IMG/VR virus record: IMGVR_UViG_3300037042_000622
Coordinates: 1 to 35,602 of that record
Length of the DNA stretch: 35,602 nucleotides
From: a virus
Reading direction: 5' to 3' (one strand)
How positions within the stretch are numbered: position 1 is the first letter of the stretch; every line of letters starts with the position of its first letter. The position numbers were made by a program, and so were the translations under genes. The notes beneath the pieces were generated by a model, which saw only the letters and a program-made list of their open reading frames with translations, ran no database searches and was not told the DNA's origin. Shown piece after piece: positions 7,465-14,269 of the stretch.

Positions 7465-8720
7465 GCCTTATTTTGTTGTAATGGTTTAGACCATGTTGTA
7501 TCTACTTCTACTAACCCTATTGCTAAGTACCTAAACGAGTCTGCAAAGTGTGATGACCAGTCGTGAACTGGCTTATCGTAAAACACGTTCTGCTTCTCGT
7601 TAAACTCTCGCCTGTAATTGCGTAATGCCACAAGACCGTTCTTAGTCCCTTCTATATCAAACCAGCATCTTGGCAACATACGTCTGACTGCTTGAATGCC
7701 ATCCGCTATAGATAGGCTTGGTGCTACTGTTACGTCTAGTCCTGCTTCCATTAAGACCTCTAGTCTACTACGACCTGTGGTCATCTCTCTAACTCTTACA
7801 TCGTGCGGTAATATCTGCTGACCTTTATCGTAATTGTTGTCACGCAACCAACTCACGTAATAATCTAGTCCGACTCCGTGGTTCTCAGTACAATCTATAA
7901 GCTGTATCTCTTTACCCACAATCTGAGCCACAAAGATGCAGGTGGAATCACTTACACCTAAGTCCCAGCTACATACAATCTTAGCCAATGGGTCTTTAGG
8001 AATCTTAGTTACTCTATTCTCGTTATCTGCCTCGGTTAGTAATTTACCGTAGTAACTACCCTCTATTGGAGAGTCAAATGAGCATTGAAATTCCTGTTGA
8101 AACTTATCCTCACCCATCTCGTTCTTAGCACTAGCCAACTCTTGTGGGTCTAGTATGCCAGTATCACTAGCCTTAAACTCTAAGAACTTCCAGCCTTCAG
8201 TAACCTTCGCTCTATCCTTAAACTCTGAAAAGTGATTTTTCCCCTTCGGAGTGCCTATCATGAGGCAAAAACCCTTGCGGTCTGCAAGAGCCGGTCTTAC
8301 TATACTGTTCCAAATTTTTGGGTCTTGGTCACCTATCTCGTCTAGGACTACACCATCAAAGTATTGTCCCCTTAAACTGTCACCATTCTCACTTCCGTAC
8401 AGGCTGATTCGTCTGCCCATAAAGTCTACTCGTAGCTCTGCGATGTTTGCAGTACCACCAAGTGAGCGAGTATATTCTACTAGGTAATCCCATGCGACCC
8501 TTTTAGCCTGTGAGTAAGTTGGTGCAATATAAGCGTAACGAGGATTCTTCTGTTTGTTCTGTAATGCAGAATGGATAAGCTGCACTATTGCGCTTACTGT
8601 TTTTCCCATCCTACGATGTGCTACAGCTACAACAAAACGATTCTCTCGTACTGCCTTGTGTATCTCTTTCTGTGGCAACCTAGGCTTATAGCCCAAGTCA
8701 ATTGGGTTAGTAGTTGTCAT
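7452..8720 (-). CDS. Terminase large subunit
   Basis: 422 residues. ATPase domain: Walker A variant AHRRMGKT (34-41), Walker B DGVVLDEI (122-129, Asp127-Glu128) and coupling motif IGTPKG (155-160). RNase H-like nuclease domain: acidic residues at SWDLG (Asp253), LPHD (Asp307) and HFADSFRY (Asp394). This motor pumps DNA into the procapsid through the portal and cuts the concatemer. It overlaps the small terminase gene by 14 bases and the portal gene by up to 13, showing tight coupling. Confidence 0.95.
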   Translation of the reverse strand: MTTTNPIDLGYKPRLPQKEIHKAVRENRFVVAVAHRRMGKTVSAIVQLIHSALQNKQKNPRYAYIAPTYSQAKRVAWDYLVEYTRSLGGTANIAELRVDFMGRRISLYGSENGDSLRGQYFDGVVLDEIGDQDPKIWNSIVRPALADRKGFCLMIGTPKGKNHFSEFKDRAKVTEGWKFLEFKASDTGILDPQELASAKNEMGEDKFQQEFQCSFDSPIEGSYYGKLLTEADNENRVTKIPKDPLAKIVCSWDLGVSDSTCIFVAQIVGKEIQLIDCTENHGVGLDYYVSWLRDNNYDKGQQILPHDVRVREMTTGRSRLEVLMEAGLDVTVAPSLSIADGIQAVRRMLPRCWFDIEGTKNGLVALRNYRREFNEKQNVFYDKPVHDWSSHFADSFRYLAIGLVEVDTTWSKPLQQNKAWVV

Positions 8721-9009
8721 CTATGCCTGTAACTACTTGTATCACCAATGGTGCATCAGCATCACCGCTTAGCTTGTTCTCTTGCATTGCCTTACCATCT
8801 AATCTATCGCCTATCTCTTTGATAGCATTCATATCGCCATCGGCTGCTTTTTCGTATAAAGCATTAGCAATAGTATGAAGCCTTCTGTAGTCCTCTTGGA
8901 CTGCTAGCTTCCTAATTAAATCTCCCCATATCCTATTGTTTTTACTAGCGTTAGTATGTCCGAGGGGAGCGCCTGCGCCTTTAGGGTTTGTTTCTGTTAT
9001 CTCTGCCAT
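8707..9009 (-). CDS. Terminase small subunit
   Basis: 100 residues. The N-terminal PKGAGAPLGHTNASKNNRIWGD block and the central helices (LHTIANALYEKAADGDMNAIKEIGDRLDGKA) are typical of a common phage small-terminase group that recognises the packaging site. It lies directly upstream of the large subunit. The AAGGAG ribosome site is about 10 bases before the ATG, inside a weak 5-bp hairpin (9016-9020 with 9034-9038) that could modulate its use. Confidence 0.8.
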   Translation of the reverse strand: MAEITETNPKGAGAPLGHTNASKNNRIWGDLIRKLAVQEDYRRLHTIANALYEKAADGDMNAIKEIGDRLDGKAMQENKLSGDADAPLVIQVVTGIDDNY

Positions 9010-9051
9010 GTTTATGTGACTCCTTATAGGTTGGTCACCCAGTTGTTAAAA

Positions 9052-9558
9052 TTAGTATTGCGGTCTTGCCGTTGCTTTCTGTTTACCGTACTTAGCTGAC
9101 ATCTGACGTATCTTGTCTTCGTTCATAATAGACTTAACACGCTTGTCTTCTATTGCTTGCTTAATGCCGGCTAGGTTCTCTTCGTAATCTTTTACTGCAT
9201 CCACTTGGCGGTCTTTGTTGCCAAGCATACCATCTACTAGATATCCACTAAGCTGATAAGCCTTTGCTCTGTTTGCAGCTTCGTCATACGATACTGTAGG
9301 AGAAGTTGCGTACTGATAGCCACCACCGTAATTAATTGCCACATCTAATGGTGTCCGATCATATCGTTGAAATCCTACCTCTGGGTTTTTACTTACTAAC
9401 GAATCACTTAACTCGCTAGGATAGCCACTATGATTCCAATGCTCAATAGGATGTAGTACGGATTGCATCAATGCACCACCGTAACCAGTAGCCAATGTCT
9501 TAGCCTTATCCCATGCTGACATATTGCTAAATATATTGTTATCTAATAGACCAGCCAT
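9052..9558 (-). CDS. Unknown late-operon protein
   Basis: 168 residues, no recognised family. It has an N-terminal MAGLLDNNIF, a Tyr/Gly-rich middle (AINYGGGYQYATSP), and a charged helical C-terminus ending in a basic tail (KYGKQKATARPQY). It starts 3 bases after the stop of the 26-residue membrane peptide gene and has no clear ribosome site of its own, so it probably depends on re-initiation. A virion or packaging accessory role is guessed from position only. Confidence 0.55.
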   Translation of the reverse strand: MAGLLDNNIFSNMSAWDKAKTLATGYGGALMQSVLHPIEHWNHSGYPSELSDSLVSKNPEVGFQRYDRTPLDVAINYGGGYQYATSPTVSYDEAANRAKAYQLSGYLVDGMLGNKDRQVDAVKDYEENLAGIKQAIEDKRVKSIMNEDKIRQMSAKYGKQKATARPQY

Positions 9559-9561
9559 AGT

Positions 9562-9642
9562 TTACCAATGATGTATTGCGTTTATAACGAGTGTAATGTT
9601 AGCGATGACAGCTAATAGGATAATAAACCAATGGTCATTCAT
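9562..9642 (-). CDS. 26-residue single-span membrane peptide
   Basis: Short gene, MNDHWFIILLAVIANI followed by TLVINAIHHW. Nearly the whole peptide is one hydrophobic helix bounded by His/Trp. Its ATG shares bases with the stop of the 51-residue gene (TAATG), and its stop is 3 bases before the next ATG. This start-stop packing supports a real gene despite the length. It might act as a small membrane modulator or holin-like peptide; no homology is claimed. Confidence 0.5.
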   Translation of the reverse strand: MNDHWFIILLAVIANITLVINAIHHW

Positions 9643-9797
9643 TATTTACCTTTGACTTTAGCAGCCTCAGATAGTGCGATGGCAATTGCTTGTTTACGTG
9701 ACTTAACGACTTTACCGCCCTTGCCTGAATGAAGCTCTTTATCCTTCCACTCACCCATGACTTTGCCAATCTTTTCTGCTGCTTTATCTAATCGCAT
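9642..9797 (-). CDS. DUF6496-like small basic protein
   Basis: 51 residues. The arrangement KVMGEWKDKELHSGKGGKVV, then SRKQAIAIALSEA, is the pattern of the DUF6496 family, found in many bacteria and phages with unknown function. It is strongly basic (Lys-rich) and may bind nucleic acid. The start is 2 bases after the Cys-rich gene's stop on the same strand, so it is part of the late operon. Confidence 0.7.
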   Translation of the reverse strand: MRLDKAAEKIGKVMGEWKDKELHSGKGGKVVKSRKQAIAIALSEAAKVKGK

Positions 9798-9799
9798 AA

Positions 9800-10174
9800 T
9801 TAATCCTCTAGTTCAAAGTCTTTACGTTCCCATACGCTGCATAGACGTGAGTTATGGCAGATTAGGTCTAGCTTGTGACACCAGCCACGTTGCGCTTGAC
9901 CATCGTATAAGTCGTATTTATTAAGTGGGATTGCCTCCATTGCTTCAAACATCTCTGGAGTATTGTCGTAGTATTCGCAGTTACCGCATCGTTGACGCTT
10001 GACTTCTGCTGGAGTAATTCGGAACATCTTAGCCATCTTTGCCCAGTACTCGGTATTAGGCAAACTTGGGTTCATAGCTCCAAGAGAATAGTTATCAATG
10101 GCATTCTTGGTGTTGTCAGCAATCTCTTTGGCAGAGCCAATAGTAGTCTTTGTGTCTAACAAACCTTTTGCCAT
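9800..10174 (-). CDS. Cys-rich (metal-binding?) first protein of the late operon
   Basis: 124 residues. The C-terminal half has five cysteines: C63-x2-C66, C99, C106 and C112 (RCGNCEYYD, GWCHKLDLICHNSRLCSVW). This spacing could bind Zn or an Fe-S cluster. Phages with this terminase-portal block often carry a related Cys-rich protein upstream; its function is unknown. AGGGA lies about 6 bases before the ATG. It is the first gene after the control region and would be the first product of a leftward transcript from the promoter at 10326-10354. Confidence 0.65.
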   Translation of the reverse strand: MAKGLLDTKTTIGSAKEIADNTKNAIDNYSLGAMNPSLPNTEYWAKMAKMFRITPAEVKRQRCGNCEYYDNTPEMFEAMEAIPLNKYDLYDGQAQRGWCHKLDLICHNSRLCSVWERKDFELED

Positions 10175-10319
10175 AGTTATTCCCTAAAAAATAGGAGGTT
10201 CTCGCAACTGGACTACCTCGGAGTCCACCCTATCACGTCTGAGGGGCTGTGATTGCTTTCTAGCGATGTACTGTCGCTGGAATAAAAGAGTAATGCAAAA
10301 TCGCACTACTATAAATCGT
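10175..10319 (-). other. Structured 5' leader of the leftward late operon
   Basis: About 145 bases without a credible gene on the minus strand (no ATG). Two hairpins are visible: TGGACT/AGTCCA with a 7-base loop (10209-10227) and AGCGA/TCGCT with a 7-base loop (10262-10278). A GAGGT/ACCTC pairing could compete with the first. It may act in regulation or mRNA stability. Confidence 0.4.
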
Positions 10320-10325
10320 TACGTG

Positions 10326-10354
10326 ACTTTACCATACTTATCAAACTCGGTCAA
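10326..10354 (-). promoter_or_regulatory. Putative leftward late promoter
   Basis: -35 TTGACC, a 17-base spacer and -10 TAAAGT, read on the minus strand. The -35 matches 5 of 6 sigma-70 bases and the -10 matches 4 of 6. It would start transcripts near 10319 towards the Cys-rich, terminase and portal genes. Confidence 0.45.
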
Positions 10355-10408
10355 TATATCACATTTAATGCTTTTCTCTATGGTGTCATGTCTAAAAAAG
10401 AGCATAAT

Positions 10409-10437
10409 TTGTACATATACGCAATGACGTGTATAGA
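10409..10437 (+). promoter_or_regulatory. Putative promoter for pqqA
   Basis: -35 TTGTAC, a 17-base spacer and -10 TATAGA on the plus strand. The predicted start is near 10444, about 17 bases before the ribosome site of pqqA. The match is moderate (3 and 4 of 6), so this is supported mainly by position. Confidence 0.4.
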
Positions 10438-10472
10438 AAACGAGATAATTTAAACATATCAGGAGATTTATC

Positions 10473-10544
10473 ATGTGGACATCACCAGCAGCTACAGAAA
10501 TGCGTTTTGGCTTTGAAGTTACAATGTACGTAATGAACAAGTAA
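10473..10544 (+). CDS. pqqA: PqqA-like PQQ precursor peptide
   Basis: A 23-residue peptide, MWTSPAATEMRFGFEV then TMYVMNK. Length and layout match short PqqA peptides such as that of Klebsiella: N-terminal Met-Trp, Pro5, an EVTxY core and a Lys/Arg end. Glu15 and Tyr19 are present at the family positions. In bacteria these two side chains are joined by the radical-SAM enzyme PqqE with the chaperone PqqD, then processed to PQQ, the cofactor of methanol and other dehydrogenases. A strong AGGAG (10461-10465) lies 7 bases before the ATG. The gene is alone on the plus strand between leftward modules. No pqqB-F gene is in the window, so any function relies on host enzymes. It is probably an auxiliary metabolic gene taken from a host. 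Confidence 0.88.
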   Translation: MWTSPAATEMRFGFEVTMYVMNK

Positions 10545-10559
10545 CATATTTGTTATTAT

Positions 10560-10802
10560 TTACTCCCCAGTCTGGCTATCTGCTAGGCTGGGTTCTTTAG
10601 AGTACTCAAACTCTATCAGCATCTCAATAAAGTGAATTGCCTTCTTTAAATCCTCCAGACCGTTCTTATTCCTATGCCGACAAAGGTACTTGATAGCAGT
10701 AGCCTCTAAGTATGGAATGTTATTGTAATAGCAAAACTCTGCTGGCTGTATTGCAAAGCCTTTGTAGTGATTGCCACCGTGTTGAATGTCTAGTACGCTC
10801 AT
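10560..10802 (-). CDS. DUF3310 family protein
   Basis: 80 residues from the ATG at 10802, which shares bases with the upstream stop (TAATG). The motif GGNHYKGFAIQPAEF followed by AIKYLCRHRNKNGLEDLKKA defines DUF3310, a small helical phage family sometimes linked to nucleotide metabolism, with no proven function. It is the last gene of the leftward early module and ends 15 bases from the convergent pqqA gene. Confidence 0.8.
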   Translation of the reverse strand: MSVLDIQHGGNHYKGFAIQPAEFCYYNNIPYLEATAIKYLCRHRNKNGLEDLKKAIHFIEMLIEFEYSKEPSLADSQTGE

Positions 10803-11404
10803 TACCAATCTACTCCTGACATTGTTGCACCACTTGTGTAGTTCTTAGGTGATTTCATATTAGCCCTGTCTATTGATCGTTGAGTCATGTAAAGACTGCT
10901 TAATTTTCTGTCATCAAAATTAATTACCCTAGCACCTTCTATCGTTGGTGTGTTTTCACTAACCTTGGTTTTGTATTTCTTAGGCGATACATACTCTAGT
11001 GCATCCTCGTAACTCATTAGCTTGGTAGTGACAAAACTATAATACCTACGTGTACCGGTATCGCTAACAACAATGCTTTTCATAAAGCCTCTAGCCATTA
11101 AGCTCTTAATAGTGTTAGACGCAGTATTTTTATCGGCATCTAATTGCTGCTTCATGTCTGTTAGCGTTTTAGGCAATACGCAAAATTCTAGGTAGACGTT
11201 ATATCTAGCAACCATCTCTTTTGCCATCCTATCTAGCTTTGCTTCTTGTTTTGCATAGGATTCTGCTATTCTTTTCTCTCTAAATGCTTGCTCTGCTGCC
11301 TTGGCTTCTTCTTGTGTCTGATAATTACCAATGTGGATAATCTGACATTCTGAATCCCTAGCTGTTACTACCCAAGCATCAACTTTCTTACGAAAGACAA
11401 TCAT
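10802..11404 (-). CDS. Putative winged-helix DNA-binding protein
   Basis: 200 residues. Residues 1-55 look like a small beta-alpha domain (MIVFRKKVDAWVV, then GNYQTQEEAKAAEQAF) resembling the AP2-like or integrase-arm fold in shape only. Residues 75-130 read as a winged helix: CVLPKTLTDMKQQLDADKN, TASNTIKSLMARGFM, a wing TGTRRYYSF. A basic tail follows (SPKNYTSGA). It may be a phage regulator. The start overlaps the YbcO gene stop by 4 bases. Confidence 0.55.
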   Translation of the reverse strand: MIVFRKKVDAWVVTARDSECQIIHIGNYQTQEEAKAAEQAFREKRIAESYAKQEAKLDRMAKEMVARYNVYLEFCVLPKTLTDMKQQLDADKNTASNTIKSLMARGFMKSIVVSDTGTRRYYSFVTTKLMSYEDALEYVSPKKYKTKVSENTPTIEGARVINFDDRKLSSLYMTQRSIDRANMKSPKNYTSGATMSGVDW

Positions 11405-11691
11405 AATAAACCTTTCTCAATTAATCTTAATTGCGTTTCAATAACACCTTCTAGGTGCGATAACTTTAATTCATCTTTAGTATGGTTAGTTCTTACCCTA
11501 CCATCTATCGCATCATGGCATCCAGAGCAACAATACGCACCGTGTAGATCGTTAACCTTTTTTGCAGTACCATGCCCATACCTTATGCCACTTAAATGCG
11601 CCAAAACGGTTGTTTCTGGATTGCCGTTGCAGTAGCCAATAATTCTGACCGTGCAGTTTTCGCCTTTAGCTGACTGTGTAATTTTACTCAT
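11401..11691 (-). CDS. YbcO/DUF1364-type recombination nuclease
   Basis: 96 residues from ATG 11691 (MSKITQSAKGENCTVRI). Conserved parts: GYCNGNPETTVLAHL (Cys21, His32), then DLHGAYCCSGCHDAIDGR (His50, Cys54/55, Cys58, His59-Asp60). This is the DUF1364/YbcO family of lambdoid phages, described as a metal-dependent DNase tied to RecA-dependent recombination. The ATG overlaps the NinB stop by 8 bases. A TTG 9 bases upstream is a less likely start. It pairs with NinB as in lambda's nin region. Confidence 0.8.
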   Translation of the reverse strand: MSKITQSAKGENCTVRIIGYCNGNPETTVLAHLSGIRYGHGTAKKVNDLHGAYCCSGCHDAIDGRVRTNHTKDELKLSHLEGVIETQLRLIEKGLL

Positions 11692-12049
11692 TGAACACAA
11701 ATCCTATAGTGCCAGCCCATATTTCTATGTGACGCTGGTAATCTGCCATCTCAGCAATACTTAGTCTGGTCGTACTCTTAATGACTTCAATCGTTTCACC
11801 ATTGACTACAGACTGACTGCGTAGGAACTTCCAACCCATCAGCTCATGCACCTTGTCCGGTGTTTCACCAATGTAGTCACCTAGTGCGCTGTATAGCTTC
11901 CAGAGCCTACTGTTTTGTTCTATGTTGCGAGTGTGTGACTTGATCGTTACGTTAGCTACATAACCCTGTGATAAATCTAGCGCCTTAATCTTTTCAAATA
12001 AGTAAGGCAAATTGCTTGTACTGATATTAAAGTTTTTAACTTCTTCCAT
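11684..12049 (-). CDS. ninB: NinB/Orf-like recombination mediator
   Basis: 121 residues. The family motifs are visible: HTRNIEQNSRLWKLYSAL (EQNxxxW at 44-50) and IKSTTRLSIAEMADY (STTRLS at 92-97). The end is the usual FVFNE-type terminus. Lambda NinB (Orf) binds single-stranded DNA and SSB and helps load the annealing protein, replacing host RecFOR. Its start overlaps the 64-residue gene upstream by 14 bases. Here it would work with the Sak3 protein and SSB coded in the opposite module. Confidence 0.85.
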   Translation of the reverse strand: MEEVKNFNISTSNLPYLFEKIKALDLSQGYVANVTIKSHTRNIEQNSRLWKLYSALGDYIGETPDKVHELMGWKFLRSQSVVNGETIEVIKSTTRLSIAEMADYQRHIEIWAGTIGFVFNE

Positions 12050-12230
12050 TTTTGAACATATCCTTTATTTTTTGTCGTGACTCATCTGAAGTCGTGACCT
12101 TTACCGTTTCTATTTTGTCTTGCGTTATTTCACCAGTTATTACTCTTGTACCATCTGTTGCTCTAAACTTACCTGTGAACCCAGCAGCTTTCATACGTCT
12201 AATAAATTCGTTACATGTAATTTCAGTCAC
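12036..12230 (-). CDS. Small basic protein upstream of ninB
   Basis: 64 residues, starting at GTG (12230) inside the last codons of the Xre gene. A short N-terminal helix (MTEITCNEFIRRMKAAGF) is followed by beta strands (GTRVITGEI) and a basic helix (RQKIKDMFKNGR). No family recognised. Overlaps on both sides argue that it is expressed with ninB. Confidence 0.55.
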   Translation of the reverse strand: MTEITCNEFIRRMKAAGFTGKFRATDGTRVITGEITQDKIETVKVTTSDESRQKIKDMFKNGRS

Positions 12231-12390
12231 TAAACGTAGCCTTTAATAAAACGTCAATGTAAGCAGGAATCGTAAACTTGCCGGACTCGTACTTAGCAAT
12301 GCTGTCCCTTGTCTTAAATATACGACTGCCAAACTCTTTCTGTGATAATCCTGTCTTGCTGCGAAACTCTTTTAACTCTGTGTGTGTCAT
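12223..12390 (-). CDS. Small Xre/Cro-type helix-turn-helix regulator
   Basis: 55 residues. A helix-turn-helix is plain: LKEFRSKTGLSQKEFGSRIF (helices 1-2) then TRDSIAKYESGKFTIP (recognition helix and tail). It is about the size of lambda Cro and lacks any dimer or cleavage domain. AAGGAT lies 7 bases before the ATG, and a strong promoter (12420-12449) lies just upstream. Probable transcriptional regulator of the early genes, possibly of its own promoter. Confidence 0.8.
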   Translation of the reverse strand: MTHTELKEFRSKTGLSQKEFGSRIFKTRDSIAKYESGKFTIPAYIDVLLKATFSD

Positions 12391-12419
12391 TAATAATCCT
12401 TTCTGTCGTTGATGGAATT

Positions 12420-12449
12420 ATTATATATCACGCTGTATAAAATATGCAA
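12420..12449 (-). promoter_or_regulatory. Sigma-70-like promoter of the xre-ninB segment
   Basis: -35 TTGCAT, an 18-base spacer and a perfect -10 TATAAT, read leftward. The start is expected near 12412, about 22 bases before the xre ATG. It fills the only sizeable gap in this part of the early module. Confidence 0.65.
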
Positions 12450-12611
12450 CTAATCTTTAGCATTTCGTTTAGCTTTCTCTAACGTGTCGTAATAGCCTAA
12501 GTTTTTATTCATTTTACTAAGACCATACTTAACTCCTGTAGGTGAAAAGTATTTAGCTATAGTCCATGCGCCAGAGCTAATGTGGTATTTATCTTGTTCA
12601 GTCCATTTCAT
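12450..12611 (-). CDS. Small conserved phage protein (YHISS...WTIAKY type)
   Basis: 53 residues: MKWTEQDKYHISSGAWTIAK, then YFSPTGVKYGL, then LGYYDTLEKAKRNAKD. The motif with a Tyr-rich strand and a final helix is common in small phage and prophage proteins of unknown role. It starts 6 bases after the PD-(D/E)XK gene stop, and its own stop abuts the -35 of the next promoter. Confidence 0.6.
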   Translation of the reverse strand: MKWTEQDKYHISSGAWTIAKYFSPTGVKYGLSKMNKNLGYYDTLEKAKRNAKD

Positions 12612-12617
12612 ATAAGC

Positions 12618-13043
12618 CTAGTTAAACTCTTTTCCGTAATTAAATAATTTATCTTTTGGCACTAAAAATGCTTTCTTTTTAACTGTGTCACCGTTGCCAA
12701 CAAACTCAACAAAATGCAGCTTCAATAAAAATATGCATTTGATTATGTCTTTTGGTGTTATAGATATAAATTTATCACCATCATAAAATACCCAGTAGTC
12801 TGCTGTAGTAGAAAGTAATCCAGATGGCTTATCGTACATCTCAATTTCAATAACAATGTTTCCTGTGTATTGGCTTTTCTGATCAAATTTAACTTCAATA
12901 GACTTGTGTAGCTCTGGAATCCAAATGTCATAACCCTTAAATTTATTTACTAATGTTGTTGATGGGTATTTTTTTAATAATATGTTTACAAGTTTTTGTT
13001 CTACTGCAATACCAACTTCTAAATCTTCATTAAACGTGTTCAT
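12618..13043 (-). CDS. PD-(D/E)XK nuclease-like protein
   Basis: 141 residues from ATG 13043 (AGGTG about 7 bases upstream). A PD-(D/E)XK core is suggested by Glu15 in the first helix, KGYDIWIP (Asp39) and SIEVKFDQKS (Glu50-Val-Lys52), with a strand-helix pattern around it. Such folds occur in phage resolvases, restriction-like enzymes and host-DNA nucleases; which type is not clear. The start overlaps the helicase-loader-like gene by 14 bases. A GTG at 13052 is an alternative start. Confidence 0.6.
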   Translation of the reverse strand: MNTFNEDLEVGIAVEQKLVNILLKKYPSTTLVNKFKGYDIWIPELHKSIEVKFDQKSQYTGNIVIEIEMYDKPSGLLSTTADYWVFYDGDKFISITPKDIIKCIFLLKLHFVEFVGNGDTVKKKAFLVPKDKLFNYGKEFN

Positions 13044-13506
13044 AGTTTTCACCTACAACCATCTTTGCTGCTGTAACTGAAGTTTCTGGAAAGTTCTGTG
13101 GATTGCGTAAGATTCGTTTAGCCCATGCATGATAGTCGGTTTGCGGCTTTAATCGTTCATGTACATACAAAGCCAGCTTATCAGCGTGAGCCTTATTGCT
13201 TTCGTGGTCTACTGGTGCAGGTAGCGCCTTAAAGTCTTGGATGTTACTTGTCACGCAATGCTTTAAAAACTCATCGCAGTTAGGTGCGTATTGGTATTTA
13301 GCTTCTAACCCAGCTTTAATGCGTTCTGCACTAATGCCAGCAAGTTCTGATGACCATGTAGCCTTTGCGTTTGCAATTCCTACGTCTTCACCGGCATCGT
13401 TTACCTGACCAATCTTAAACTTATCAAAAAAGTTATTTCCAAAACGACCATGCAATCGCATAAAGATACGTTCAACCCATTCTGCTGGTAAATTAAAAGT
13501 CTGCAT
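13030..13506 (-). CDS. Replication protein, helicase-loader-like (lambda P type)
   Basis: 158 residues. The region WVERIFMRLHGRFGNNF, then ATWSSELAGISAERIKAGL and YAPNCDEFLKHC, is the pattern of phage replication proteins of the lambda P group: a helical domain acting with a phage initiator to recruit host DnaB. Downstream is a helical tail (HADKLALYVHERL, then YHAWAKRIL). It overlaps the replisome-organiser gene upstream by 14 bases. The phage has no helicase or polymerase gene in view, so recruitment of host replication proteins is expected. Confidence 0.65.
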   Translation of the reverse strand: MQTFNLPAEWVERIFMRLHGRFGNNFFDKFKIGQVNDAGEDVGIANAKATWSSELAGISAERIKAGLEAKYQYAPNCDEFLKHCVTSNIQDFKALPAPVDHESNKAHADKLALYVHERLKPQTDYHAWAKRILRNPQNFPETSVTAAKMVVGENYEHV

Positions 13507-14269
13507 TATTATCTCCTACTAATTTAATGTGAGCCGTTTGCTCTGCAATGTACTGTGGCTTAAATACTGAAAGAGCTGCATTTAATGTTGACGCTTGCTT
13601 ATCTATACGTCTAGCCTCTTGCCTTCTTACCCAATTGCGCCATGTAGCAAACCAATCTGTCTTTACCGCAGTAGAACCACTTTTACTAATCCAATAGTCT
13701 TTAAATGTATCAGCTACAGATTTAACATTAAGCTCTGGTCGTTCTGTTTGACAGAATTTTATATATTCAACAGGTATTATCCAATCTTGTGAAAGGCGAG
13801 AGCCTTTAGTATTTTGTTTTTTGCTGTCTATAGGTAATAGGGAATCAGTAATAGGGATAAGGGAATCAGCATGACTAGTTCCGTCTTTGTCGTGATTTGT
13901 CACGATAGTTTGTAACTTATTGATATTACTATTGCTTTCATCAAAATCAGGTATTGTACTTCCAGCCTTTCTTTCGTTAGGATGTGGGTTCTGATGTTTC
14001 TCAAAATTAAGTATTTTTATGTAGTTCTGTTCGTTGACATTATAAGTCGTTATAAATCGTGACTGCTCAAGATTAGTAACGATTGCATCAATATCACAAT
14101 TATCGTAAGGCAACAATTGAACCTTTAATCTCTTCGCACGATACTCAATACATCCACGATAGTCCGCAACAGTCCACATTGCTATAAAAGCTAATCTTTC
14201 AATTGGTTTTAATTCAGCAAGGTCTTCATTCTGAAAAAATGCTGGCTTAATATTTCTTGCTCTAGCCAT
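13493..14269 (-). CDS. Replisome organiser-like initiator (winged helix + DnaT-like C-terminus)
   Basis: 258 residues from the ATG at 14269, chosen for its GGAGG 5 bases upstream. The N-terminal winged helix (MARARNIKPAFFQNEDLAEL, ERLAFIAMWTVADYRG, LPYDNCDIDAIVTNLE, YIKILNFEKHQNPHPNE) is widespread in phage replication genes. The C-terminal third (DWIIPVEYIKF, TFKDYWISKSGSTA, DWFATWRNWVRRQ) resembles DnaT-type primosomal domains. It should bind the phage origin. The middle is Asn/Thr/Ser-rich and could contain origin repeats; I see no clear iterons. Confidence 0.75.
   Translation of the reverse strand: MARARNIKPAFFQNEDLAELKPIERLAFIAMWTVADYRGCIEYRAKRLKVQLLPYDNCDIDAIVTNLEQSRFITTYNVNEQNYIKILNFEKHQNPHPNERKAGSTIPDFDESNSNINKLQTIVTNHDKDGTSHADSLIPITDSLLPIDSKKQNTKGSRLSQDWIIPVEYIKFCQTERPELNVKSVADTFKDYWISKSGSTAVKTDWFATWRNWVRRQEARRIDKQASTLNAALSVFKPQYIAEQTAHIKLVGDNNADF

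Noticed and set aside
10262-10426. A 55-codon plus-strand frame upstream of pqqA
   Set aside because: No ribosome site, mixed low-quality composition, and it ends within the pqqA promoter candidate.
10319-10540. A 73-codon leftward frame over the pqqA region
   Set aside because: It runs opposite to pqqA and through both promoter candidates, has no clear ribosome site and a composition unlike its neighbours. pqqA explains the region better.
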